DNA from: Nitrosomonas sp.
GTDB lineage: Bacteria > Pseudomonadota > Gammaproteobacteria > Burkholderiales > Nitrosomonadaceae
NCBI GenBank assembly: GCA_017984435.1
Contig: JAGNZK010000030.1
Span: 1-38,023, forward strand
DNA: 38,023 nucleotides
Reading direction: 5' to 3'
This document shows positions 18,562-26,991 of this stretch, one piece after another. Position 1 is the stretch's first letter. Each line of letters starts with the position of its first letter. The position numbers and the translations under genes are program-made. The notes below the pieces were generated by a model. That model was not told the origin of the DNA, made no database searches, and saw only the letters and a list, made by a program, of their open reading frames with translations.

Positions 18562-18585
18562 AGTGGGTTGCCGGGGCAACCCACT
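18562..18585. terminator. Strong hairpin between CPBP gene and exported-protein gene
   Basis: AGTGGGTTGCC (18562-18572) and GGCAACCCACT (18575-18585), a perfect inverted repeat between convergent genes. Read on the minus strand it is followed by TTAATCTTTC, a weak T-rich tail, so it probably terminates the minus-strand gene; on the plus strand no T-run follows. Confidence 0.6.
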
Positions 18586-18625
18586 GTTGCTAATGGAATA
18601 ACAAAATCATTACAGCAACGAGCTT

Positions 18626-19144
18626 TTATTGTTTATGTGAGAGTCTGACAGTTCCTGCACTATCCAGATATACACCGAGGCGTTTCGCCAGATAAATCTC
18701 TGCGACACCGGTTGATGTGCTGGTTTTGGTTTCCAAGCCGACACCGCAGTCATAGATTTGAGCGTCTAAAATGGCAACGCGCGTGTTGTGATTCTCATTG
18801 ATGGCTTTAGCAACGAAATTATCGTAGGTGTTAGTGGCGCCTTTGGAAGTATCTACCACTACAGTTCCGTCCGGAAGCGTTACAACGATGCGGCCATTTG
18901 CAAGTAAAGCAGCTGTTGCGTTCGCTTCAGTAAGTAGTGTGCCATAAGTAGCCTGATTGGTGACCGCATTCAGTTTGTTTCTGAAGCTGGTTACTTTGGC
19001 AGGTGTAAGTATGGCGTTCAAGGTATCATAAGGTGCTGCGGCTAGTTTGGTTTGAACTTGTGGTGCGCATGCCGCCATCACGTTGACACTGGTCAGGAAC
19101 AATGCGGCAAGTACAAGCAGAAATGACATTTTTTGCATTTTCAT
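18626..19144 (-). CDS. Exported protein of unknown function
   Basis: 172 residues from ATG 19144, which has a GGAG 6 nt upstream. A typical signal peptide (MKMQKMSFLLVLAALFLTSVNVMA, cleavage after about residue 24) is followed by a soluble domain with two cysteines (ACAPQ at the mature N-terminus and YDCGVG) that could form a disulfide in the periplasm. Thr- and Ala-rich; no family recognised. It is divergent from the large RTX gene across a 645-bp region, so the two may share control, but that is inference. A hairpin terminator follows. Confidence 0.8.
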   Translation of the reverse strand: MKMQKMSFLLVLAALFLTSVNVMAACAPQVQTKLAAAPYDTLNAILTPAKVTSFRNKLNAVTNQATYGTLLTEANATAALLANGRIVVTLPDGTVVVDTSKGATNTYDNFVAKAINENHNTRVAILDAQIYDCGVGLETKTSTSTGVAEIYLAKRLGVYLDSAGTVRLSHKQ

Positions 19145-19789
19145 AGGTGGCTCCAATTTATTTTTTAAGTATCATGAGATCCATTAAGAACACTACGAGA
19201 GTGATCATTAATACATTGATTGTAATCAGCATAATCCGTATAAATACTATGTCGGGTTATGCGATTGAAATGCTAACAGTCACTGATGACATGTTGATGT
19301 CAATATTGTTTCACTACCGTGAAAGTTCCGAGTATTGGCAGCAATAGCCTAGAATCTGAATAATCTGGTGCAGAGTTGTTTAAAACATCTATAGTCGGTA
19401 GATTTTGATAGGCGGAGAAGAATGGTTATATATCCATTTTACTTTCGTGAAGTGTTATCGAATCCTGTTTTTCAAGCCCTTCATTGAGTTTGACCAATGC
19501 ATTTGTGGGGGAGCATATAGTACAAGATGTCCTACTTTTTAGCGGATAGTAGTAGTATATATGTGTGAAAAAAGGGAGAAATCTACTGTGTTTTTAGGGG
19601 AATCATAAGTATAGAATAGAGATAAGGGGATGAGTCGCGCTCATTCTTGAATCTATAGATCCAATCTAAGTAAAATTGGAAGTCACCGCACTTTATAGTA
19701 TTACAGATATGTCAAGTTCATTGCGATGCAGCCTAGATTTAAGTCTAGATTAGTAAGAATTAACTACCTTTCTCTTTAAGGGAGCACTC
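19145..19789. other. 645-bp non-coding region upstream of the RTX gene
   Basis: An AT-rich stretch between the divergent exported-protein gene and the RTX gene. I see no convincing gene: a 66-codon frame on the plus strand lacks a ribosome binding site and family resemblance. Visible structure is limited to a short hairpin ATGAG-TCGCG-CTCAT near 19632-19646 and the inverted repeat CTAGA-TTTAAG-TCTAG near 19733-19748. No certain sigma-70 or sigma-54 promoter could be fixed. The length suggests complex regulation or a long 5' leader of the RTX mRNA. Confidence 0.6.
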
Positions 19790-22700
19790 ATGTCATCTCG
19801 CATCATATTTATTAATTCAAACGTAGCCGACTATCAAAGGCTGATTCCACAGTTGCCCTCTGATTCAGAAATCGTTGTGTTGAATGCAGATCAAGATGGT
19901 GTGAGCCAGATACTTGCTGCACTGCGAGGCCAAATGGATTTGGATGCGATGGACATTATTTCGCATGGCATGCCGGGTACGTTGACGTTGGGTTCGGGTG
20001 AATTAAACAGTGCGAATGTGGCGGATTATGCGGAGCAATTAGCGCAGATTGGCAGGCATCTGGGGCATAACGGCGATATTCTGCTCTATGGTTGTGAGGT
20101 AGCTCAAGGAAAGACCGGCCAAGTATTTGTGGAGCAACTGGCCCGATTCAGCGGAGTGAATGTTGCCGCTTCCACCACGCTGACTGGTGCTGCTGACTTG
20201 GGCGGGAACTGGATGCTGGAAGCGCGCGTAGGATCGATCAAATCGACAACATTACAATTATCCTATGGTGGTGTCTTGGCAGTTTTTACAGGTACGTCAG
20301 ATGATGATGTACTGACTGGAGGTGCTGATGATGACACATTTACAGGGGATGGCGGCAATGACACGTTGATAGGCGGTGCGGGTAACGATATCGCTATTTT
20401 TTCAGGTAATCAGAACGATTATGCGTTTCTACTCAACTCAAGCGGTCAGATCACTGTACGTGATCTGGACACCGCCAATGGAGATGAAGGTACGGATATT
20501 CTTTCCAGTATTGAAATTGCCCGTTTTGCTGATGGCGATATCGAAATCGCCCAGAAGGGTAATGAGTTTAGGGTCAATACCTTTACCGCCGGTGATCAAT
20601 CCGATCCATCAATCACTGCATTGACTAATGGCGGTTTTGTGGTGACTTGGGTGTCTACCGGTCAGGATGGCGATCTCCATGGGGTTTATGCGCAGCGCTA
20701 TGATGTCAATGGCGTGCCCCAAGGCAGTGAATTCAGGGTTAATACTTATACCACCAATTCGCAACAAACCGCTTCCATCACCGCCCTGAGCAATGGCGGT
20801 TTTGTCGTGAGCTGGATGTCCAGTGGGCAGGATGGTAGTGGTTATGGCATTTACGCCCAGCGTTATGATGTGGATGGTGTGCCCCAAGGTAGTGAATTCA
20901 GGGTCAATACTTATACCACCAGCTCGCAACAAAACGCTTCAGTCACTGCCTTGAGCAGCGGTGGCTTTGTGGTGAGCTGGCATTCTAACGGTCAGGATGG
21001 TAGCGGGCTGGGTATTTATGCGCAGCGTTATGACGTAAATGGAACAGCTCAGGGCAGTGAATTCAAGGTCAATACTTATACGGCTGGTTCGCAACAAAAC
21101 GCTTCGGTCACTGCGCTGAGCAATGGTGGATTTGTGGTGAGTTGGGTATCTAACGGTCAGGATGGCAGCGGCTTGGGTGTTTATGTCCAGCGTTATGATG
21201 CGGATGGCGTATCCCAAGGTGGTGAATTCAGGGTCAATACTTATACAGCCGGCGATCAAACTGATCCATCAATCACCGCCCTGAATACGGGTGGATTTGT
21301 GGTGACCTGGGAGTCTTCCGGGCAGGACGGTAGTGGTTATGGTATTTATGCCCAGCGTTATAATGCAAATGGTGTGCCTCAGGGCAGTGAATTCAGGGTC
21401 AATACTTATGCAACTAGCACGCAGAGCGATCCATCAATCACCGCTCTGACCAATGGTGGATTTGTGGTGACTTGGATGTCCAATGGTCAGGATGGCAGTG
21501 GTTACGGCATTTATGCTCAATGCTACGATGCGAATGGCGTGCTCCAAGGCATTGAATTCAAAGTTAATGCGTATTTAACCGGAACGCAAAGTGACCCATC
21601 AATCACTGCTCTGTCCGATGGTGGATTTGTGGTGAGTTGGGAGTCTTTGAGTCAGGATGGCAGTGGTAATGGTATCTACGCTCAACGCTATGATGCTGAA
21701 GGAAGAATAGCTGGGACCCTAGTGCTGACGGGCAGTGCTAATGGTGATCATCTCAATGTGACAGCAATATTGGATCCCTTAGTAAATCTGCCAGTTAATC
21801 TAATGGGTATGGCGGGGAATGATTCTTTACAAGGTGGATTCGGTAACGATACGCTGAATGGCGGAGCCGATAATGATTTACTGTATGGAGGAGGGGGTAG
21901 CGATACACTGATAGGTGGTGATGGCGATGATGTGGCAGTCTATTCGGGTAACCGATCTGATTATGCAGTCTCACTCAACCCAACCGGTCGAATCGTTGTG
22001 AGCGATACGAATACATCTAATGGTGATGAGGGTGTTGATACACTCGCTGAGTCCATGATATTACGTTTTGCGGATGGTGATTTTACAACCAATATCGTGT
22101 CCAGGGGGGATGAGTTTAGAGTGAATACTTATGCGCCCAACTCACAGCAAACTCCTTCAATGACGGCATTGGCTGATGGTGGATTTGTCGTGACCTGGGA
22201 ATCTTCCGGTCAGGATGGCAGTGGCTTAGGTATTTATGCTCAGCGTTATGATGCGAGCGGGGTGGCTCAGGGCAATGAATTTAAGGTCAATACTTATACG
22301 ACTTTTGATCAGTATCACTCTTCAGTTACTGCGCTAAGCAATGGCGGTTTTGTGGTGAGTTGGGCATCGCTTCAGGATGGTAGTGGCTTGGGTATTTATG
22401 CGCAACGCTATGATGCGGGTGGAATAGCTCAGAGCAGTGAATTTAAAGTGAATACTTATACAACGATTGATCAATATGATGCTTCAATCACTGCATTGAC
22501 TGGTGGCGGATTTGTCGTGACCTGGTCATCTACCGGTCAAGATAACAGTGGCTTGGGTATTTATGCGCAACGCTATGATGTGAATGGAGTAGCCCAGGGT
22601 AGTGAGTTTAAGGTGAATACTTACACAACGATTGATCAGTATGACTCCTCAATTACCACCTTGACCAACAATGGTGGGTTTGTGGTGACCTGGACTTCTT

Positions 22701-24745
22701 CCGGTCAGGATGGTAACGGTACAGGCATTTACGCTCAGCGCTATAATACGAATGGGATAGCACAAGGTGCTGAGTTTAAAGTAAATACCTTTATAACCGG
22801 CGATCAAACTAACGCTTCCATTATCGCGCTCAACGGGGGTGGATTTGTAGTGACGTGGACATCTTCGGGCCAGGATGGTAGCGGTGCGGGCATTTATGCG
22901 CAGCGCTATAATGCGCTTGGTGTGGCTCAGAATGGCGAATTTAAGGTGAATACTTTCATAACCGGTGGTCAAACTAATCCATCGATCACCGCGCTAACGA
23001 ATGGTGGGTTTGTGGTGACGTGGGAATCTTCCGGTCAAGATGGCAGTGGTTCGGGTATTTATGCCCAACGCTATGCTGCGAATGGCGTTGCTCAGGGCGG
23101 TGAATTCAAAGTAAATACTTTTACAGTCGGCGATCAAACTAACCCTTCAATCACTGGCTTGAACGATGGTGGGTTTGTAGTGAGCTGGAGTTCAGGTAAT
23201 CAGGATAGCAGCGGTCGAGGTGTTTTTGCACAACGCTATGATGCCAATGGAGTAGCTGTTGAAACGGTGATTGAATTAACTCCAGTTTCTGCTGGAATCA
23301 ATCATGCGCCCACTCTGATCGCTCCTTTAGTTGATCAGGCAGTACAATACGGGACGATTGATTGGAGTTACGATGCAAGTGTAGCTTTCAATGATGAAGA
23401 TATTCTGGATTTCCTGAGTTACAGTATCACTTTAGTCAATGGTAATCCCGTGCCAGTCTGGATGCAGGTGGATCCAGCTTCCGGATTAATAACAGGATCG
23501 CCGGATCTTGAAGACCGTGGCACTTATTCGCTGACTGTGAAAGCCACTGACTCACATGGATTAAGTGTCAGTGCGCCTTTAGCGGTTGCAGCGACAACAT
23601 TTAATGCAGGTCAATTACTGGTAGGTACGAACGGGAACGATACTTTTTCCGGTATATCGTCTAATAATACAGTAAGTTATTTTTATGCAGCCGCTCCAAT
23701 AGCCGTTTCTCTGCTTATCACCAATCAGCAGAACACCGGTGGTGCAGGACTGGATACACTGACTAACATCAATAATCTGATCGGCAGTGACTATAACGAT
23801 AGCTTGACAGGTAATACCCAGAATAATGTTCTGGACGGGGGGGGGGGTAACGACACACTCAACGGAGGGGTTGGAACAGATACCCTTATCGGTGAATTGG
23901 GCAATGATATTTTTATTGTGAACAGTGCGGGCGACGTCGTTGTAGAGTATTTCAATGAAGGTATTGATAAGGTCAGCAGCAGCGTGACATATACTTTGCC
24001 AGTTAATGTGGAGAATCTCACGCTGACAGGCTCTCAGGCGATTAATGGCACAGGTAATGATCTGGCTAACACCATTACTGGGAATGCAGCTAACAATATA
24101 CTCAGTGGAGGTGCCGGTAACGACATAATCAGTGGATTTCTTGGTGCAGATACTTTGCTTGGTGGGTTGGGTAATGATATCTATACGGTTGATAATGTGA
24201 ATGATGTGATTATTGAGGATCTCAATGAAGGCACTGATAAAGTCAACAGCAGTGTGACATACACGTTGTCAGCCAATGTGGAGGATCTTACATTGACGGG
24301 TTCACTGGCGATCAATGGCACAGGTAATGATCTGGCTAATAAGGTTATTGGAAATACAGGCAATAATCAGTTGGATGGAGGGGCCGGTAATGATGTTCTT
24401 GACGGTCGTACAGGTACCAACATTTTAACAGGTGGAACGGGTAACGATCTTTTCAAGTTTACTACAACAGGCCATATTGACACGATTACTGATTTTAACG
24501 TGGCAAATGACACTATTCAGTTGGAGAATTCTGTATTTACGGCATTAACGGCGACGGGCACATTGGCGGCCAGCAGATTCAGAATTGGTACACAAGCAGT
24601 GGATGCCGATGATTTCATCATTTACGACAGTGTGGCGGGTAAATTGCTATATGATGCAGACGGCAATGGTGCAGGGGCTACGGTACAAATTGCTACAATA
24701 GGCATTGGATTGAGCATGACCAATGCGGATATTGTGGTGATCTAG
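19790..24745 (+). CDS. Giant DUF4347-RTX repeat protein, probable type I-secreted surface protein
   Basis: 1651 residues; GGGAG precedes ATG 19790. Order: DUF4347 (about 4-160) with DIISHGMPG and LLYGCEVAQG (His59, Cys102); RTX nonapeptides (about 167-200); a short module ending RFADGD; seven 55-residue repeats (259-643); a second RTX plus RFADGD module (about 670-770); seven more 55-residue repeats (775-1159); an Ig/cadherin-like domain (about 1171-1268); C-terminal RTX repeats (about 1340-1560) with two copies of an ~84-residue VTYTL...LTLTGS unit; and a C-terminus KLLYDADGNGAG typical of RTX proteins secreted by type I systems. No signal peptide. No transporter genes lie nearby. An 11-G run encodes Gly1350-1353. 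Function unknown; adhesin or biofilm matrix protein is a guess. Confidence 0.9.
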   Translation: MSSRIIFINSNVADYQRLIPQLPSDSEIVVLNADQDGVSQILAALRGQMDLDAMDIISHGMPGTLTLGSGELNSANVADYAEQLAQIGRHLGHNGDILLYGCEVAQGKTGQVFVEQLARFSGVNVAASTTLTGAADLGGNWMLEARVGSIKSTTLQLSYGGVLAVFTGTSDDDVLTGGADDDTFTGDGGNDTLIGGAGNDIAIFSGNQNDYAFLLNSSGQITVRDLDTANGDEGTDILSSIEIARFADGDIEIAQKGNEFRVNTFTAGDQSDPSITALTNGGFVVTWVSTGQDGDLHGVYAQRYDVNGVPQGSEFRVNTYTTNSQQTASITALSNGGFVVSWMSSGQDGSGYGIYAQRYDVDGVPQGSEFRVNTYTTSSQQNASVTALSSGGFVVSWHSNGQDGSGLGIYAQRYDVNGTAQGSEFKVNTYTAGSQQNASVTALSNGGFVVSWVSNGQDGSGLGVYVQRYDADGVSQGGEFRVNTYTAGDQTDPSITALNTGGFVVTWESSGQDGSGYGIYAQRYNANGVPQGSEFRVNTYATSTQSDPSITALTNGGFVVTWMSNGQDGSGYGIYAQCYDANGVLQGIEFKVNAYLTGTQSDPSITALSDGGFVVSWESLSQDGSGNGIYAQRYDAEGRIAGTLVLTGSANGDHLNVTAILDPLVNLPVNLMGMAGNDSLQGGFGNDTLNGGADNDLLYGGGGSDTLIGGDGDDVAVYSGNRSDYAVSLNPTGRIVVSDTNTSNGDEGVDTLAESMILRFADGDFTTNIVSRGDEFRVNTYAPNSQQTPSMTALADGGFVVTWESSGQDGSGLGIYAQRYDASGVAQGNEFKVNTYTTFDQYHSSVTALSNGGFVVSWASLQDGSGLGIYAQRYDAGGIAQSSEFKVNTYTTIDQYDASITALTGGGFVVTWSSTGQDNSGLGIYAQRYDVNGVAQGSEFKVNTYTTIDQYDSSITTLTNNGGFVVTWTSSGQDGNGTGIYAQRYNTNGIAQGAEFKVNTFITGDQTNASIIALNGGGFVVTWTSSGQDGSGAGIYAQRYNALGVAQNGEFKVNTFITGGQTNPSITALTNGGFVVTWESSGQDGSGSGIYAQRYAANGVAQGGEFKVNTFTVGDQTNPSITGLNDGGFVVSWSSGNQDSSGRGVFAQRYDANGVAVETVIELTPVSAGINHAPTLIAPLVDQAVQYGTIDWSYDASVAFNDEDILDFLSYSITLVNGNPVPVWMQVDPASGLITGSPDLEDRGTYSLTVKATDSHGLSVSAPLAVAATTFNAGQLLVGTNGNDTFSGISSNNTVSYFYAAAPIAVSLLITNQQNTGGAGLDTLTNINNLIGSDYNDSLTGNTQNNVLDGGGGNDTLNGGVGTDTLIGELGNDIFIVNSAGDVVVEYFNEGIDKVSSSVTYTLPVNVENLTLTGSQAINGTGNDLANTITGNAANNILSGGAGNDIISGFLGADTLLGGLGNDIYTVDNVNDVIIEDLNEGTDKVNSSVTYTLSANVEDLTLTGSLAINGTGNDLANKVIGNTGNNQLDGGAGNDVLDGRTGTNILTGGTGNDLFKFTTTGHIDTITDFNVANDTIQLENSVFTALTATGTLAASRFRIGTQAVDADDFIIYDSVAGKLLYDADGNGAGATVQIATIGIGLSMTNADIVVI
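20564..21718 (+). repeat. First block of seven 165-bp coding repeats
   Basis: Seven tandem units of exactly 165 bp (55 residues), each starting EF(R/K)VN and containing GGFVV(T/S)W, GQDGSG and GIYAQRYD. The last unit is the most diverged (SQDGSGNG, EGRIAGT). High similarity between units makes them recombination-prone and hard to assemble from short reads. Confidence 0.95.
22112..23266 (+). repeat. Second block of seven ~165-bp coding repeats
   Basis: Seven tandem units homologous to the first block. Unit 2 is one residue shorter (WASLQDGSG) and unit 4 one longer (LTNNGGFVV), the total again being 385 residues. Units of this block resemble each other (EFKVNTYTTIDQYD in units 3 and 4) more than those of block one. 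Confidence 0.95.
23837..23847 (+). repeat. 11-G homopolymer inside the RTX coding sequence
   Basis: Eleven consecutive G encode Gly1350-1353 of an otherwise standard RTX nonapeptide (LDGGGGNDTLNGG). In the present length the frame is open. One extra G gives an immediate TAA after the run; one fewer gives a TGA at 23919-23921. Confidence 0.93.
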
Positions 24746-24751
24746 ATCACC
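24736..24751. repeat. 16-bp perfect palindrome over the RTX stop codon
   Basis: GGTGATCTAGATCACC reads the same on both strands and contains the TAG stop at 24743-24745. It could be a protein-binding site or the base of a transcript hairpin; with no loop it is a poor RNA hairpin. Confidence 0.6.
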
Positions 24752-24785
24752 GGTTCATCACAGAAATAGCGAATATAAATTGAGC

Positions 24786-24810
24786 CGAGCTGTTGTGCTC
24801 GTATTTTTCT
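24786..24810 (+). terminator. Probable terminator of the RTX gene
   Basis: CGAGC (24786-24790), loop TGTTGT, GCTCG (24797-24801), followed by TATTTTTCT. The stem is short (5 bp), but GC-rich and well placed 40 nt after the RTX stop. Confidence 0.6.
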
Positions 24811-24898
24811 AAGTTAACATTATCCCGACACTAGATAAATCCGAGTTAGTCCACATATTGTGAATGTGTTGTGTTTTCTAACAAATGAGTAATTTTCC

Positions 24899-25609
24899 AT
24901 GTCTGAAGCAGCAGAAATAATTCAAAGTCCCTGCAACAGTGCAGACTTAAGCGCACAAGCTATCATAGAGTTGAATGACTGTTACCATCCGCTCAATTTT
25001 GAAGCGCGTTTGCACAGAATTTACACGGATTTTCGGCCTGAAAAGATTATGGTGACGTCATCTTTTGCGGCGACTTCTGCCTATTTCTTGCATATTATTT
25101 CCCACATTCGGCCGGAACAGATTATTTTCTTTATTAATACCGGTTTTCATTTTCCGGAAACCTTGATGTATCGCGATTATCTGATCAAGCTTTACCATCT
25201 GAAAGTTGAAGATCTGAAAGCGGATGACTATCAGCATCAATACAGCAAAAAAGAAAAGCTGTATGTAACGGATCCGGATTTTTGCTGCACAATTAACAAG
25301 GTCAATCCACTAGAAGCGATCAAACCCAATTACGATATTTGGATCTCAAGCCTGATGAACTGGCAGACGGATCACCGCGCCGGTTTGGATATTTTTGAGG
25401 AGCGCCGTGGGATTATCAAGTTTAATCCCATGATTGATGTGACGCGTGAAGAGCGCGACGCATATATTCGCGAACATGATTTGCCGTTTCATCCGCTAGT
25501 GGAAGGCGGCTATTCTTCCATTGGTTGTACGCATTGTACTGTGAAAGGCGAAGGCCGCAGCGGTCGCTGGATGGGAAAACCTAAAACCGAGTGCGGCCTG
25601 CATCTTTAA
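24899..25609 (+). CDS. cysH: Adenylylsulfate (APS/PAPS) reductase
   Basis: 236 residues. Reduces activated sulfate to sulfite in assimilatory sulfur metabolism. It carries the four cluster cysteines of the iron-sulfur APS-reductase type: a CC pair (Cys129-130, DFCCTINKVNP) and CxxC (Cys210, Cys213, GCTHCTVKGEGRSGRW), plus the catalytic Cys232 in TECGLH at the C-terminus. The nucleotide loop is TSSFAATSAYFLH, slightly different from the usual SSFGAES. The [4Fe-4S] motif suggests APS and not PAPS as substrate. Its stop overlaps the stop of the convergent iminopeptidase gene. No other cys genes are in the window. Confidence 0.94.
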   Translation: MSEAAEIIQSPCNSADLSAQAIIELNDCYHPLNFEARLHRIYTDFRPEKIMVTSSFAATSAYFLHIISHIRPEQIIFFINTGFHFPETLMYRDYLIKLYHLKVEDLKADDYQHQYSKKEKLYVTDPDFCCTINKVNPLEAIKPNYDIWISSLMNWQTDHRAGLDIFEERRGIIKFNPMIDVTREERDAYIREHDLPFHPLVEGGYSSIGCTHCTVKGEGRSGRWMGKPKTECGLHL

Positions 25610-26571
25610 GAGCTTCGCATTTTGAATCTATCGGTTGCTCTGATCAGTGCTGCCTGAATGCCAGGCTCCCAGACGGAATGACCGGCATCGTCAATAATGA
25701 TGTACTCAGCCTGCGGCCATGCGTGATGCAGGTCGTCGGCGCTGATGATCGGGCAGACGGCATCGTAGCGGCCTTGCACAATGGTGGCAGGGATGCCGTG
25801 CAATTTGTGTACATTATCCAACAATGCGTTTTCCGGTAAAAAGATATCGTGACTAAAGTAATGCGCTTCCATTCGTGCAAGCCCTAATGCCACGGTGTCA
25901 CTGGCGAAATAACTGACGGTTGCCGGATTTGGTAATAATGTCGAGCAGGAACCTTCATAGGTACTCCACGTGCGTGCGGCAGGCATGTGGATGGTTGGAT
26001 CAGGATTCATTAAACGATGGTAATAGGCAGGAAGTATGTCGTTGCGTTCTGCGGTGGATAGTGATGCGACAAATTCATGCCAGGCTTCCGGGAATAAATT
26101 GCGTAATCCATAGAGAAACCAGTCAATTTCCGCTTTGCGACAAAGAAAAATTCCACGCAGAATAAAGCCTAAACAGCGCTTAGGATGCGTTTCGCCATAG
26201 GCAAGAGCCAATGTGCTACCCCATGACCCCCCGAATACGAGCCATTGGTCAATTTCTAAATGTTGCCGGAGCAATTCCAAGTCATTAATTAAATGGGGCG
26301 TTGTATTATCGCGTATCTCGCCAAGTGGCGTTGAGCGCCCTGCGCCTCTTTGATCATAAATGACAATACGATAATATGTCGGATCAAAAAAGCGCCGGTG
26401 TGCGGGCGTCGCTCCTGCTCCGGGTCCGCCATGCAGAAATACGACAGGTATGCCGGAGGGATTACCCGATTCTTCCCAGTACATGGTATGTATTTTGTCC
26501 AGGGATAGCGATCCCTGCCGATAAGGTGCAATTTCTGGATAGAGTATGGTTGGTAAGTTGTTGTTCGTCAT
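25606..26571 (-). CDS. pip: Proline iminopeptidase
   Basis: 321 residues, alpha/beta-hydrolase of peptidase family S33 that releases N-terminal proline. Visible: HGGPGAG oxyanion loop (residue 48 on), DQRGAGRS, nucleophile elbow GGSWGSTLALAY (Ser116), the acid in GRYDAVCP and the base in DAGHSVWEPG near the C-terminus. Length is normal for the family and it is a cytoplasmic enzyme without signal peptide. The 3' end overlaps cysH by 4 bp in convergent orientation. The 143-bp gap to the divergent next gene should hold promoters for both; none was fixed with certainty. Confidence 0.95.
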   Translation of the reverse strand: MTNNNLPTILYPEIAPYRQGSLSLDKIHTMYWEESGNPSGIPVVFLHGGPGAGATPAHRRFFDPTYYRIVIYDQRGAGRSTPLGEIRDNTTPHLINDLELLRQHLEIDQWLVFGGSWGSTLALAYGETHPKRCLGFILRGIFLCRKAEIDWFLYGLRNLFPEAWHEFVASLSTAERNDILPAYYHRLMNPDPTIHMPAARTWSTYEGSCSTLLPNPATVSYFASDTVALGLARMEAHYFSHDIFLPENALLDNVHKLHGIPATIVQGRYDAVCPIISADDLHHAWPQAEYIIIDDAGHSVWEPGIQAALIRATDRFKMRSS

Positions 26572-26714
26572 ATGGATTTAAAGTTACTGGTTGATTGGTT
26601 CTAAAAATAATAGAAAAAGGTGGCAAACAGCACAGAGTTCAAAACTTAAATGAATTATAGTTCTGATATATTGCTAGACAGGATGCACACTGTTTCAATG
26701 TTATAAGGAATCAT

Positions 26715-26972
26715 ATGCCTAATACTATACTGAGAGAACAAGAGATTTTCATGTTAAGAGAAGAAGTTGAAATATTAATGAATGAACGTCGATGTTTGCT
26801 GGATACGGCAGGGGCTGCCGCAGTTTTTGTGGCCAAGCTGGATGGTAATTTATTGCCGGATTCTGCCTGTCAGGCGGCAAAGATGTTATCAAGCGCTTTA
26901 AATACTTTACCGGAAGAAACCTTGCGGGATGCGCTGGATAGAGTGAAAGCAAAGTTTCTGGTTCGTGTATAA
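26715..26972 (+). CDS. Small protein of unknown function
   Basis: 85 residues. The N-terminal half is charged and helical (LREEVEILMNERRCLLD) and may form a coiled coil; the rest is Ala/Leu-rich with no motif I recognise. AAGGAA (26705-26710) precedes ATG 26715. It sits 20 bp before the patatin start, so the two are probably co-transcribed; an in-frame GTG of the patatin gene at 26965 would even overlap it. Confidence 0.7.
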   Translation: MPNTILREQEIFMLREEVEILMNERRCLLDTAGAAAVFVAKLDGNLLPDSACQAAKMLSSALNTLPEETLRDALDRVKAKFLVRV

Positions 26973-26991
26973 GCAGAAGACAACAATAGCC

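Noticed and set aside
19147-19347. 66-codon frame on the plus strand
   Set aside because: No ribosome binding site, no family resemblance, starts on top of the divergent gene's leader.
20609-22972. Long open frames antisense to the RTX repeats
   Set aside because: They recur at the repeat period, and are a by-product of the repeated codons on the other strand.
20564-23266. CRISPR-like array
   Set aside because: The repeats are 165 bp, coding, in frame and without spacers.
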